Assembly: GCF_016862175.1 (NCBI RefSeq)
Contig: NZ_BOML01000010.1
Span: forward strand, 1-64,000
DNA from: Paractinoplanes durhamensis
GTDB taxonomy: Bacteria > Actinomycetota > Actinomycetes > Mycobacteriales > Micromonosporaceae
DNA: 64,000 bases
Direction of reading: 5' to 3'
Shown here: positions 48,012-57,165 of the stretch, in pieces
Layout of the letters: each line of letters opens with the position of its first letter
How positions within the stretch are numbered: position 1 is the first letter of the stretch
Translations under genes and position numbers: made by a program
The notes under the pieces: model-generated
Seen by the model: the letters and a program-made list of their open reading frames with translations, nothing else
Database searches by the model: none
Told to the model about the DNA's origin: nothing

Positions 48012-49013
48012 TTGTCTGCCGAACTCATCGCCGTCCTGGCGGTGATCGCCGTGGCGATGGTGTTCGACTACACCAACGGCTTCCACGACGCCGCCAACGC
48101 GATCGCGACCAGCGTCAGCACCCGCGCGCTGACGCCGCGCATCGCCCTGCTGATGGCCGCGGCCGGCAACTTCATCGGCACCCACTTCGGCGAGAACGTC
48201 GCCAAGACGGTGAGCGGCATCATCGAGGTGCAACGCTCGGTGACCGGCCTCGGCGTGGTCTTCGCGGCCGTCCTCGGCGCCATCCTGTGGAACCTGATCA
48301 CCTGGTATTTCGGCCTGCCGTCCTCCTCGTCGCACGCCCTCATCGGCGGTCTCGGCGGCGCCGCCCTGGTGGCCGGCTACACGATCAACTGGGACGCGAT
48401 CATCCAGAAGGTCGTCATCCCGATGCTGGCGTCCCCGCTGGTCGGCTTCACGGCCGGCTTTCTGTTCATGGTCGCCCTCATGTGGACCTTCCGGCGCGGC
48501 CGCCCGAGCAAGCTCAACCGAGGTTTCCGCTGGGCCCAAACGGTCTCGGCGGCCGCGATGTCGATCGGCCACGGCCTGCAGGACGCCGCGAAGACCATCG
48601 GCATCATCCTGGTGGCGCTGTACGCGGGCGGCTACCAGGAATCGACCGAGCACATCCCGCAGTGGGCGTACTGGACGTCGGCGACGGTGCTGGCGCTGGG
48701 CACGTACGCCGGCGGCTGGCGCATCATCCGCACCCTGGGCCGCAAAATCATCGACCTGGGCCCACCGGAGGGCTTCGCCGCCGAGGCGGTGGCCAGCGTC
48801 CTGCTCTTCGTCTTCGGCATCAAGCTGGGCGCCCCGATCAGCACCACCCACACGATCACCTCAGCAATCATGGGCGTAGGCGCGACGAAAAAGATGTCCG
48901 CGGTCCGCTGGGGCGTGGCAGGCCAGATCGTAGGGGCATGGATCCTGACGTTCCCCGGCGCAGGGGGCCTGGCCGCCCTCTCCTACTTCGCCGTCCGCCC
49001 CTTCTTCAGCTGA
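48012..49013 (+). CDS. pit: Low-affinity inorganic phosphate transporter (Pit family)
   Basis: A 333-residue membrane protein with about ten helices and the two PD001131-type signatures: DYTNGFHDAANAIATSVSTR near residue 20, and the matching C-terminal repeat GAPISTTHTITSAIMGVGA. It imports metal-phosphate complexes coupled to protons. TTG start. Its 3' end overlaps the small convergent gene by 8 bp. Confidence 0.93.
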   Translation: MSAELIAVLAVIAVAMVFDYTNGFHDAANAIATSVSTRALTPRIALLMAAAGNFIGTHFGENVAKTVSGIIEVQRSVTGLGVVFAAVLGAILWNLITWYFGLPSSSSHALIGGLGGAALVAGYTINWDAIIQKVVIPMLASPLVGFTAGFLFMVALMWTFRRGRPSKLNRGFRWAQTVSAAAMSIGHGLQDAAKTIGIILVALYAGGYQESTEHIPQWAYWTSATVLALGTYAGGWRIIRTLGRKIIDLGPPEGFAAEAVASVLLFVFGIKLGAPISTTHTITSAIMGVGATKKMSAVRWGVAGQIVGAWILTFPGAGGLAALSYFAVRPFFS

Positions 49014-49182
49014 CCCGCGGACCAACCTCAGGCGACGTCGAAACCGACCGCGCCCCACCGACCAAAGCCAGCATCTGCTCGCGCATCAGCGCCCGCTGCG
49101 CGACGCGGTCCGCGTCGTCCCAGCGAGGATCGATTTCCCGAGCCTTCGCCTTGACATCGCGCCAGTCCGAGAAGTCACTCAT
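49006..49182 (-). pseudogene. Truncated antitoxin-like gene (N-terminal part only)
   Basis: A 58-residue protein: FSDWRDVKAKAREIDPRWDD and RVAQRALMREQMLALVGG match the N-terminal helix of XRE-type antitoxins, which normally continue with a helix-turn-helix domain. Here the sequence ends in an unrelated tail (SVSTSPEVGPRVS), so the DNA-binding domain is lost. ATG at 49182 has GAGGA 6 nt upstream. No toxin gene is adjacent. Confidence 0.6.
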
Positions 49183-49208
49183 CAGCATTCCTCTGCCAGT
49201 TCACCTAG

Positions 49209-49234
49209 TCTTGAGACTAGTTTTCTTGAGACTA
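49209..49234. promoter_or_regulatory. Operator-like repeats upstream of the antitoxin fragment
   Basis: TCTTGAGACTA occurs at 49209-49219 and again at 49224-49234 (15-bp period). The first lies in the palindrome CTAGTCT-TG-AGACTAG. A minus-strand TATAGT in the second repeat could be a -10 element. This is a typical layout for an autoregulated toxin-antitoxin promoter and appears intact although the gene is truncated. Confidence 0.6.
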
Positions 49235-49299
49235 TAGAAGGGCAAGCTGGATGCTCTCGCCGAAGGGCGGCACTCGGGAATGAACAGGCGGGCGGAGAC

Positions 49300-49512
49300 A
49301 TGGCAAACCAGGGCGGCGCAGTTCTGACTCCCGAGGCGGAAGCCGCACTGCTCGCCGAGGCAGAGGCGGGTTATGACCCGGAAGAACTCGTCCCGAGGAA
49401 GGCCGCGGGTCGGCCTGGCCCAGAAGGTGCTGCGGGCTGCGTATGGGCCGAAGCCGGGACGGTGAGGTGTCGGCCGTTGCAGGCGGGCGGCACCTCACCG
49501 TTTTCCTGCTAG
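49300..49512 (+). pseudogene. Truncated RHH-type antitoxin-like fragment
   Basis: The first 40 residues (VLTPEAEAALLAEAEAGYDP, then RKAAGRPG) resemble the N-terminus of small actinobacterial antitoxins, in which a ribbon-helix-helix domain (reading SPRV-type) follows. After RPGP the sequence becomes a short unrelated tail, ending in a terminator-like hairpin. No toxin gene is adjacent. Family assignment is tentative. Confidence 0.45.
49460..49504 (+). terminator. Terminator-like hairpin with T-run
   Basis: CGGTGAGGTG (49460-49469) pairs with CACCTCACCG (49491-49500), loop 21 nt, followed by TTTT on the plus strand. It overlaps the end of the antitoxin-like fragment and lies just past the convergent GH13 stop. 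Confidence 0.7.
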
Positions 49513-51122
49513 ATCGACCACCATGCGGTGGTGTCCGGGAGGAGGACGGTGGTGCCGTTCTCCGTTTTTACCGGGCCGCTGGTGGTCAGCACCTCGCCGG
49601 GGGTGGTGATGTGGGCCGGCTCCGTGCCCATGTTGACCGTGCAGCGGAAGCTGCTGCCTCGGTCGAAGGCTAGGACGCCGGCCGGCGCGTCGCGCCATGC
49701 CAGGTCGTCGCCGGCCGCGAAGACCTTGCGTCGCAGGGAGAGGGCCTCGCGGTACATGGTCAAGGTGGAGGTGGGGACGCCGGTCTGGGCCTCTACGCTC
49801 AGCTCGGCCCACGACTCGGGCTGGGGCAGCCAGCTCGGGCCGCCCTCGGGGCCGAAGCCGTACGGCGCCGTCGTGCCGGACCACGGGATCGGCACCCGGC
49901 AACCGTCGCGGTAACCGTCCTGGCCGGTGGCCCGGTGGAACGCCGGGTCCTGGCGGACCTCCGGCGGCAGGTCGATGACCTCCGGCAGGCCCAGCTCCTC
50001 GCCCTGGTAGAGGTACGCCGAGCCGGGCAGGGCCAGCAGCAGCAGGGACGCCGCCCTAGCCCGGCGCAGGCCGGCCACCTGGTCGACCTCGGTGGGCTTC
50101 TTGCCGGCGACCTCGCCGTTGTTGACGTGCATCAGGCGGTTGGTGTGCCGGACCACGTCGTGGTTGGACAGGGTCCAGGTGGTCGGCGCGCCGACCGCGG
50201 CGGTGGCGGCCAGCGAGTCGTCGATCATTGCTCGCTGGGCGGCCACGTCCCATCCGGAGCCCAGGTAGCTGAAGTTGAAGGCCTGGTGCAGCTCGTCGGG
50301 GCGGACGTAGTTGGCGACCCGGTTCAGGGTCGGGGCCCACGCCTCGGCGACGGCGATCCGCTCGCCGGGGTATTCGTCGAGGATGGCCCGCCAGCTGCGG
50401 TAGATGTCGTGCACGCCGTCCCGGTCGAAGCACGGGCTCTCGCCGACGTCGAACAGGTGCCATTCGGCGAGACCGCCGACGTCCGGCAGGCCGGGCTCCT
50501 TGACCAGGCCGTGCGCCACGTCGATGCGGAAACCGTCGACACCCAGGTCGAGCCAGAAGCGCAGGATCGTCCGGAACTCGTCGGCGACGGCCGGGTGGTC
50601 CCAGTTGAAGTCGGGCTGTTCGGCGGCGAACAGGTGCAGGTACCACTGGCCGTCGGCGACCCTGGTCCAGGCCGGGCCGCCGAAGATGGACGGCCAGTCG
50701 TTGGGCGGGAGTTCGCCGTGCTCGCCGCGGCCCTCGCGGAAGTGGTAGCGGGCCCGCAGCGGCGAACCCGGGCCCTCGGCCAGCGCCTGCTGGAACCAGA
50801 CGTGCTGGTCGGACGAGTGGTTGGGGACCAGGTCGACGATCACGCGCAGGCCCAGATCGTGCGCGTCCGACACCAAAAGGTGAGCGTCGGCGACGCTGCC
50901 GAAGATCGGGTCGACGGTGCGGTAGTCGGCGACGTCGTAGCCGGCGTCGGCCTGCGGGGACAGGTAGAAGGGGGACAGCCAGACCGCGTCGACGCCGAGA
51001 TCACTGAGGTACGGCAGGCGGCTCCGGATGCCCGGCAGGTCGCCGATGCCGTCGCCGTTGAGGTCGGCGAAGCTGCGTGGATAGATCTGATAGATGACCG
51101 CATCGCGCCACCAAGAAGTCAT
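49509..51122 (-). CDS. GH13 alpha-glucosidase / oligo-1,6-glucosidase
   Basis: A 537-residue GH13 enzyme with WWRDAVIYQIYPRSFADLNG, conserved DLVPNHSS (region I), GFRIDVAHG with the nucleophile Asp (region II), AEAWAP with the acid/base Glu (region III) and LSNHDVVRH (region IV). No signal peptide; it acts on imported malto- or isomalto-oligosaccharides. A LacI-type gene lies directly upstream. Confidence 0.92.
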   Translation of the reverse strand: MTSWWRDAVIYQIYPRSFADLNGDGIGDLPGIRSRLPYLSDLGVDAVWLSPFYLSPQADAGYDVADYRTVDPIFGSVADAHLLVSDAHDLGLRVIVDLVPNHSSDQHVWFQQALAEGPGSPLRARYHFREGRGEHGELPPNDWPSIFGGPAWTRVADGQWYLHLFAAEQPDFNWDHPAVADEFRTILRFWLDLGVDGFRIDVAHGLVKEPGLPDVGGLAEWHLFDVGESPCFDRDGVHDIYRSWRAILDEYPGERIAVAEAWAPTLNRVANYVRPDELHQAFNFSYLGSGWDVAAQRAMIDDSLAATAAVGAPTTWTLSNHDVVRHTNRLMHVNNGEVAGKKPTEVDQVAGLRRARAASLLLLALPGSAYLYQGEELGLPEVIDLPPEVRQDPAFHRATGQDGYRDGCRVPIPWSGTTAPYGFGPEGGPSWLPQPESWAELSVEAQTGVPTSTLTMYREALSLRRKVFAAGDDLAWRDAPAGVLAFDRGSSFRCTVNMGTEPAHITTPGEVLTTSGPVKTENGTTVLLPDTTAWWSI

Positions 51123-51145
51123 AGGCGATCACGCTACACGGTTAC

Positions 51146-51157
51146 TAACACGTGTTA
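51146..51157. promoter_or_regulatory. LacI-type operator before the GH13 gene
   Basis: TAACACGTGTTA, a perfect 12-bp palindrome with central CG, 24 nt before the GH13 start. Its last three bases are the stop codon (TAA on the minus strand) of the upstream LacI gene, so the operator overlaps the regulator's own 3' end. Confidence 0.65.
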
Positions 51158-52201
51158 CATCAGCGGTTTGATCGCCGAGTCTCGGACGATCAGGGTCGTG
51201 CCGAGGAGCTGATGGGGGTGCTGGTCCTCCCCCCGGACGGCGGAGATGAGGAACGAAGCGGCACTTCTGCCCTTGGTGACGATGGGCTGGCGCACCGTGG
51301 TGAGCCGCGGCCGGAACCAGGCCGACTCGGCCAGGTCGTCGAAACCGGTCACCGAGACCTCATCGGGCACCTGATGCCCGAGCTCCTGCAACGCGTCCAC
51401 CGCGCCATAGGCGAGCACGTCGGAGAGCGCCATGATCGCCGTCGGCGGCACCGGCCGGGCCATCAGCTCCTTGGTCGCGCGGTAGCCGTCGACCCGGGTC
51501 ACCGGCACCTCGGCGAGGGCCACGTCGGCCATGGTCAGGCCGGAGGCGGCGAGGGCCTCCTCGATTCCGGTCATCCGGCGGCCCAGCGGGCCGCGATAGC
51601 CGCGGGTGGCGACGTCCGGTCCGGGTGCGATGGAGAGTACGGCGATCCGACGGTGACCCAGGTCCAGAAGGTAGCGGGTCACCTCACGGGCACCGCCCCG
51701 GTCGTCCACCTCGACGCTCGGGGCGTTCTCGTAACGGTCCGAGTCGATCAGCACGAACGGGATGTCCCGGCGGATCAGCTCGGCCACCTCGGCGCCCTCG
51801 GTCTCCAGGCCGCAGACGATGAAGCCGTCCACCGCCGCGTACGGAATGGCCTTGAGCACCGAATCCTGCAGCGGCGGGGTGAGCAGCAGCGTGTAGCCCT
51901 CCTGGTCACAGATCTGCCCGACGCCCATCAGGAACCGGGCGTAATACGGGTTCTCCAGGATCTGGGCCAGCCGTTGCGGCAGCAGCACACCGATCGAGTT
52001 GGTGGTGCCGGCCTGCAACATCCGGGCCAGCGTGTTCGGCGTGTAGCCGAGGTCGGCGGCGGCCGCGAGGATCCGCTCCCGGGTGGCGGCCGAGATGCGC
52101 TGCGGGTTGTTGAACGCGAACGAGACGGCGGACCGGGAGACCCCCGCGGCCGCGGCCACATCGCTCGACGTCGGCTTGCCGCCGACTTTTCTCGACGGCA
52201 T
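51155..52201 (-). CDS. LacI-family regulator of the GH13 gene
   Basis: A 348-residue regulator with helix-turn-helix TSSDVAAAAGVSRSAVSFAF, hinge helix NTLARMLQAGTTN, and a PBP-like domain ending TGFDDLAESAWFRPRLTTVRQP. ATG at 52201 is preferred over GTG at 52210: a -10-like TAAAGT ends 7 nt before it and no ribosome site is seen, which points to a leaderless transcript. It probably controls the downstream GH13 gene. Confidence 0.88.
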   Translation of the reverse strand: MPSRKVGGKPTSSDVAAAAGVSRSAVSFAFNNPQRISAATRERILAAAADLGYTPNTLARMLQAGTTNSIGVLLPQRLAQILENPYYARFLMGVGQICDQEGYTLLLTPPLQDSVLKAIPYAAVDGFIVCGLETEGAEVAELIRRDIPFVLIDSDRYENAPSVEVDDRGGAREVTRYLLDLGHRRIAVLSIAPGPDVATRGYRGPLGRRMTGIEEALAASGLTMADVALAEVPVTRVDGYRATKELMARPVPPTAIMALSDVLAYGAVDALQELGHQVPDEVSVTGFDDLAESAWFRPRLTTVRQPIVTKGRSAASFLISAVRGEDQHPHQLLGTTLIVRDSAIKPLM

Positions 52202-52215
52202 GCCGACCACTTTAG

Positions 52216-53193
52216 TCAGTAGGCGACACCGATCTCGTCACGGATGGTGTCGAGCAGGCCCATGATCTCCAGCGTGGTGGCGTGCGGCATCAAGGGGCTC
52301 TCCAACTCGCCGGCCAGGATGCTGCGCTGCACCTCGGCCGCCTCGAACTGGTAGCCGCTGCCCTCGAACGGGAAATCGAACGTCTCCGGGTCCCGGCCCG
52401 GGCGGTTCAGCACGAACGACCGCGGCACGAAGAAGCCCGGCGGGATGTCGATCCGGCCGTCGGTGCCGGTGATCGACGCGGCGTTCCGGCTCTCGCCGTT
52501 GATGCTGCAGGTCAGGGCCGCGATCGCGCCGGGCTGCCAGCCGAGCAGGACGCCGGTGTTCTCGTCCACGCCCTCCGGCGTCAGGTGCGCCCACGCCTGC
52601 ACCGAGGTCGGCGCGCCCATGATCAGGTGGGCCAGGTTGATCGGGTAGACGCCGAGGTCGAGCAGCGCGCCGCCGCCGAGCTGCGGGTTGCGCAACCGGT
52701 GCTCGGGCTCGAACGGGCCCTGCAGGCCGAAGTCGGCGTGGATGGCGCTGACCCAGCCGATCGCGCCCTCCTCGACCAGCTCGTGGATCTTACGAACGGC
52801 CGGGTTGAGCCGCATCCACATGGCTTCCATCAGGAACACGCCGTTGGCGTGCGCGGCCTGCACGAGCTGGGCCGCGGAGCTGAGGTCGAGCGTGATCGGC
52901 TTCTCGACCAGCACTCCCTTGCCACCCTCGATGCAGGTCAGGGCAGCGGCCAGGTGCTGCGCGTGTGGGGTGGCGACGTAGACGACGTCGACCTCGGGGT
53001 CGGCGGCGAGCTCCGCGTAGGAGCCGTAGGAGCGGGCGAAACCGTACCGCTCGGCGAACGCGGCCGCGGTCTCGGCCGATCGGGACCCGACGGCGGCGAG
53101 TTCGGCCCCCTCGACCAGCGGGAGGTCCTTGGCGAACTGGGCAGCGATCCCGCCGGGGCCGACGATGCCCCAGCGCACCTTCTGTGCAGTCAT
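52216..53193 (-). CDS. Gfo/Idh/MocA-family oxidoreductase
   Basis: A 325-residue NAD(P)-dependent dehydrogenase. The Rossmann segment VRWGIVGPGGIAAQFAKDL, VVYVATPHAQH, the catalytic Lys in LVEKPITL and the C-terminal domain GGGALLDLGVYPIN are present. The sugar substrate is unknown. ATG at 53193 starts the Rossmann fold. The 86 nt before it hold the divergent nudix promoter. Confidence 0.9.
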   Translation of the reverse strand: MTAQKVRWGIVGPGGIAAQFAKDLPLVEGAELAAVGSRSAETAAAFAERYGFARSYGSYAELAADPEVDVVYVATPHAQHLAAALTCIEGGKGVLVEKPITLDLSSAAQLVQAAHANGVFLMEAMWMRLNPAVRKIHELVEEGAIGWVSAIHADFGLQGPFEPEHRLRNPQLGGGALLDLGVYPINLAHLIMGAPTSVQAWAHLTPEGVDENTGVLLGWQPGAIAALTCSINGESRNAASITGTDGRIDIPPGFFVPRSFVLNRPGRDPETFDFPFEGSGYQFEAAEVQRSILAGELESPLMPHATTLEIMGLLDTIRDEIGVAY

Positions 53194-53279
53194 GATCGCT
53201 ACCGTATCGCCCCACCCCGCGCGCGACCCACCAACCCGCGATCGGGCCGGCGGCCGCCGAATGGGGCAGGATCGACGGG

Positions 53280-54143
53280 GTGACCGCAAACCCCGGCAGG
53301 TTGACCTTTCCGCTCCCCGAGGCGATGGTGCGGCGGGCGCTCGAGTTCCGCGGCGAGCCGGAAACCCCGCGCCCCTCGGCCACCGTCGTTCTCCTGCGCC
53401 CCGAGGGCGACACCTTCCAGGTGTACGTGTTGAAGCGCGCCGCCACGATGGTCTTCGGCGGGCTGTACGCGTTTCCGGGCGGCGGCGTGGACCCGACCGA
53501 CCGGCCGGAGACGCTCCGCACCGACTGGTCGCGCCGGCTCGGCGTGCCGGACGAGCAGGCCCGCGCGATCGTCGGCGCCGCCTGCCGGGAGCTGTTCGAG
53601 GAGGCCGGGGTGCTGCTGGCCGGCCCGGTCGGCGAGCCGGACCGCACGGTGAGCGACGGCTCGATGAGCGGGGTCGTGTCGCACGGCAGCGAGGACGACG
53701 ACGAGCGGATCGTCGGCGACGTCAGCGCCGACGACTGGGAGGCGGACCGGGCCGCGATCGCCGCGCACGAGCTGACCCTCACCGAGGTGCTGCAGCGCCG
53801 TGGCCTGCGGCTGCGCGACGACCTGCTGTTCCCGTGGGCGCGCTGGATCACCCCGGAGTTCGAGCCGCGGCGGTTCGATACGTGGTTCTTCGTCGCTCTC
53901 CTGCCGGAAGGGCAGACGGCCCGCGACGTGTCCGGGGAGAGTGAGGTCGCCACGTGGGCCCACCCGCAGGCAGCTGAGGAGCTGGCCATGCTCCCACCGA
54001 CTCGGTCGACCGTGAACTCATTACGACCGTACGAAAAAATTGCCGAAGTGATCGCGGCCTCGAGTCGCCGTGATGCCGCACGCCCGGTGATGCCTCGCGT
54101 GGAATTCCTCGAAGACGGAAGCGCCCTGCTGCACGTGGAGTGA
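53280..54143 (+). CDS. Nudix hydrolase, long form
   Basis: A 287-residue Nudix protein with the box FPGGGVDPTDR and, after an unusual insert of about 25 residues, ACRELFEEAGVLL. A further insertion (residues 110-155) splits the domain. Such long Nudix proteins act on various nucleoside diphosphate derivatives. GTG start at 53280. The gene is followed by a hairpin that spans its stop codon. Confidence 0.8.
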   Translation: MTANPGRLTFPLPEAMVRRALEFRGEPETPRPSATVVLLRPEGDTFQVYVLKRAATMVFGGLYAFPGGGVDPTDRPETLRTDWSRRLGVPDEQARAIVGAACRELFEEAGVLLAGPVGEPDRTVSDGSMSGVVSHGSEDDDERIVGDVSADDWEADRAAIAAHELTLTEVLQRRGLRLRDDLLFPWARWITPEFEPRRFDTWFFVALLPEGQTARDVSGESEVATWAHPQAAEELAMLPPTRSTVNSLRPYEKIAEVIAASSRRDAARPVMPRVEFLEDGSALLHVE

Positions 54144-54152
54144 GCAGGGCGC
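54121..54152. terminator. Hairpin across the nudix stop, between convergent genes
   Basis: GCGCCCTGCT (54121-54130) pairs with AGCAGGGCGC (54143-54152) around a 12-nt loop containing the stop of the nudix gene. No long T-run follows on either side; probably a weak bidirectional terminator for the nudix and pstB genes. Confidence 0.5.
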
Positions 54153-54181
54153 CTGTCGTGAGAAAAACCAACAGCGAAGGC

Positions 54182-54958
54182 TCAGCCGAAGCGACCCGTG
54201 ATGTAGTCCTCGGTCTTCTTCTGCGTCGGGTTGCTGAAGATCTTCTGGGTGTCGTCGTACTCGATCAGGCGGCCGGGGTCGCCCGTCTTGTCGATCGAGA
54301 AGAAGCCGGTCTTGTCGCTGACCCGCGCCGCCTGCTGCATGTTGTGCGTGACGATGATGATCGTGAAGCGGTCCTTCAGCTTGAACATCAGGTCCTCGAT
54401 CGCCAGCGTCGAGATCGGGTCGAGCGCCGAGCAGGGCTCGTCCATCAGCACGACCTGCGGCTCGACCGCGATGGTGCGGGCGATGCAGAGACGCTGCTGC
54501 TGACCGCCGGAGAGGCCGGCGCCGGGCCGGTTGAGCCGGTCCTTGACCTCGTTCCAGAGGTTCGCCGACTTCAGCGACTGCTCGGCCGCGTCGTCCAGCA
54601 GCGACTTCTTCTTGACGCCGTTGAGCTTGAGGCCGGCCACCACGTTCTCGTAGATCGACATCGTCGGGAACGGGTTGGGGCGCTGGAACACCATGCCGAT
54701 CAGGCGCCGGACCGCGGTGACGTCGACGTCCGGGTCGTAGATGTTCTGCTCGTCGATGGTCAGCCGGCCCTCGATGCGGGCGTTCGGCAGGACCTCGTGC
54801 ATCCGGTTGATCGACCGGAGGAACGTGGACTTGCCGCAGCCGGACGGACCGATCAGGGCGGTGATCGTCTTGGGCTCGACGGTCATCGAGATGCTGTCGA
54901 TCGCCTTGAACGAGCCGTAGTAGGAGGAGACGTTGCTCGCCTCGATGCGCTTGGCCAT
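54182..54958 (-). CDS. pstB: Phosphate ABC transporter ATPase PstB
   Basis: A 258-residue ATPase with Walker [10 protein letters not shown], the signature [13 protein letters not shown], Walker [14 protein letters not shown] and the switch His in [13 protein letters not shown]. It drives high-affinity phosphate import through PstCA. ATG at 54958 is preferred, with AGAGG 8 nt upstream. It is the last gene of pstSCAB; no phoU gene follows. Confidence 0.96.
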   Translation of the reverse strand: MAKRIEASNVSSYYGSFKAIDSISMTVEPKTITALIGPSGCGKSTFLRSINRMHEVLPNARIEGRLTIDEQNIYDPDVDVTAVRRLIGMVFQRPNPFPTMSIYENVVAGLKLNGVKKKSLLDDAAEQSLKSANLWNEVKDRLNRPGAGLSGGQQQRLCIARTIAVEPQVVLMDEPCSALDPISTLAIEDLMFKLKDRFTIIIVTHNMQQAARVSDKTGFFSIDKTGDPGRLIEYDDTQKIFSNPTQKKTEDYITGRFG

Positions 54959-54970
54959 GGGGGACACCTC

Positions 54971-56056
54971 TTAACGGGTCAAACTGTTGCGACGGGCGAG
55001 CATCTTGGCGGCGATGGTCAGGATCAGCACGATCGCGACCAGCGTCAACGCGGCCGTCCAGGCTCGCGCCGGGGCGTACTTCGAGGCGTCGCCGGCCTGC
55101 TGGTAGACGTAGAGCGCCAGCGAGGACTGGTTGCCCGTGAACGGGTCGAAGTTGATCGCGGCGGCGCCGCCGGCAACCAGCAGGACCGGTGCCGTCTCGC
55201 CGGCCGCGCGGGCGATGGCGAGCATGACGCCGGTGACGATGCCGGGCAGGGCGGTCGGCACGACGATCTTGAGGATCGTCTTCCACTGCGGAACGCCGAG
55301 GGCGTAGGCGCCCTCGCGCAGCGGGCCGGGCACCAGGCGCAGCATCTCCTCGGTGGACCGCACGATCGTCGGCAACATCAGCACCGACAACGCCAGCGAG
55401 GCGGCGAAGCCGGAGAAGCGCGGCTGCCCGTTGTTGAACCAGGGGCTCACGATCAGGACCCAGAACGACAGGATGAACAGGCCGGCCACGATCGACGGGA
55501 TACCGGTCATCACGTCGACGAAGAACCGGACCGTGCCGGCGAACTTGCCCCGGCCGTATTCCACCAGGTAGATCGCGCCGAGCACGCCGAGCGGCACCGC
55601 GATCAGGGCGGCGATGCCGACCTGCTCCAGGGTGCCGATGATCGCGTGGTAGGCGCCGCCGTTCGCGTCGCGGGCACCGATGTTGTTCATCGAGGTGCCG
55701 AAGAAGTTGCCGTCGAGCCGGCTGGCACCCTTGGAGACCAGGGTCCAGACCACGCTCGCGAGCGGCAGGATCGCCAGCAGGCAGGCCGAGTAGATCAGCG
55801 ACTGCCAGGCCCGGTTACGGGCGGCGCGACGGCCCTCGACCCGGCCGGCCGCGTAGAGCAGCCCGACCAGGTAGAGGACCCAGGACAGGACGATGACGAG
55901 CACCCAGTTGCCCAGGCCGAGGCCGAGCACGAGCGCGGCCGAGACCACGACCGCGGCGAGCGCGACGCCGAGGTTGGCGACCAGCGGCAGCTTCTGCGTC
56001 CGGATGTTGTCGGGCGTCATGGCGACGCCGGGAAGCTCTCTGTCCAGAAGACTCAT
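54971..56056 (-). CDS. pstA: Phosphate ABC transporter permease PstA
   Basis: A 361-residue permease. The N-terminal 60 residues are an extension with two extra hydrophobic segments; then come the ABC permease helices with the EAA loop (EEMLRLVPGPLREGAYALGVPQWKTI) and PALPGIVTGVMLAIARAAGETAPVL. ATG overlaps the pstC stop by 4 nt. Confidence 0.95.
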   Translation of the reverse strand: MSLLDRELPGVAMTPDNIRTQKLPLVANLGVALAAVVVSAALVLGLGLGNWVLVIVLSWVLYLVGLLYAAGRVEGRRAARNRAWQSLIYSACLLAILPLASVVWTLVSKGASRLDGNFFGTSMNNIGARDANGGAYHAIIGTLEQVGIAALIAVPLGVLGAIYLVEYGRGKFAGTVRFFVDVMTGIPSIVAGLFILSFWVLIVSPWFNNGQPRFSGFAASLALSVLMLPTIVRSTEEMLRLVPGPLREGAYALGVPQWKTILKIVVPTALPGIVTGVMLAIARAAGETAPVLLVAGGAAAINFDPFTGNQSSLALYVYQQAGDASKYAPARAWTAALTLVAIVLILTIAAKMLARRNSLTR

Positions 56057-57123
56057 GCGGCACTGTCCCGGAACTCGCGACGACGGTAGATGATCGCCCG
56101 GGCCGCCATGTTGACCACCAGGGTGATGGCGAACAGCACCAGACCGGAGGCGATCAGGGCGCCGCGGCCGGTGGCGTTGGCCTCGCCGAAGGTGTTGGCG
56201 ATGTTGGCGGCGATCGAGTTGCCGCCGTTCTCGATGATGTTGAACGAGATGCTGAAGACGGTGCCGAGGGTCAGCGCCAGGGCAATCGTCTCGCCGAGCG
56301 CGCGGCCGAGGCCGAGCATCACCGCGGCGATCACGCCGGGCTTGCCGTACGGCAGGACGGCGGTGCGGATCATCTCCCACTTGGTGGCGCCCAGAGCGAG
56401 GGCGGCCTCCTCGTTCATCCCGGGGGTCTGCTGGAAGACCTCGCGGGAGAGAGAGGTGACGATCGGCAGCACCATGATGGACAGCACCAGGCTGCCGAGC
56501 AGGATCGACCGGCCGAACGGGCCGTCGCCGCCGAAGAGCGGGATCCAGCTGAAGTATTTGTTGAGCCAGACCGAGAAGTCGCGGACCGGCTCCATGAACA
56601 CGTCCCGGCCCCAGAGGCCGAAGACCACACTGGGCACGGCGGCGAGCAGGTCGATGACGAAGCCGAGCGGGTTGGCCAGCCGCTTGGGGGCGTAGTGCGA
56701 GAGGAACAGCGCGATGCCCAGCGCGATCGGCACCGCGACGAGCAGGGCGATCACCGAGGACAGCACCGTGCCGAAGGCCAGCGCCGCGATCCCGAAGTTG
56801 GGGTTGGTGTCGTTCGGGAACCACTGCTTGTAGGTCAGGAAGTTCACCGTGTCGGCGCTGATCGCCGGAGCTGCCTTCGAGATCAGGAAGATCGCGATCG
56901 CCACGATGATGACCAGCACCATCGCGCCGGCCCCCGTCGACAGGCCACGGAACCCGGCCTCCATCGAGAACCGGGACTTCTTGGGAAGGGCGCCACCGCC
57001 GCCGATCGGGGGTTCGTCGTAACTACTCGGCGAAACGCCGGTGCCGGCGGGCCGGGCGTGACGTCCTGTCACACCCGAGCCGCCGGCGCTGGCGTTCGTC
57101 GAGCTGGAGGGGTAGTCACCCAT
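56053..57123 (-). CDS. pstC: Phosphate ABC transporter permease PstC
   Basis: A 356-residue permease with about six helices and the EAA loop near EEAALALGATKWEMIRTAVLP, followed by GVIAAVMLGLGRALGETIAL. The N-terminal 55 residues are a disordered Gly/Ser-rich tail. It forms the channel with PstA. It starts 42 nt after pstS. Confidence 0.95.
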   Translation of the reverse strand: MGDYPSSSTNASAGGSGVTGRHARPAGTGVSPSSYDEPPIGGGGALPKKSRFSMEAGFRGLSTGAGAMVLVIIVAIAIFLISKAAPAISADTVNFLTYKQWFPNDTNPNFGIAALAFGTVLSSVIALLVAVPIALGIALFLSHYAPKRLANPLGFVIDLLAAVPSVVFGLWGRDVFMEPVRDFSVWLNKYFSWIPLFGGDGPFGRSILLGSLVLSIMVLPIVTSLSREVFQQTPGMNEEAALALGATKWEMIRTAVLPYGKPGVIAAVMLGLGRALGETIALALTLGTVFSISFNIIENGGNSIAANIANTFGEANATGRGALIASGLVLFAITLVVNMAARAIIYRRREFRDSAA

Positions 57124-57165
57124 CTGCTCGCTCGCTGTCGTCTCGGAGGGATTAGTTTCCGCAGG

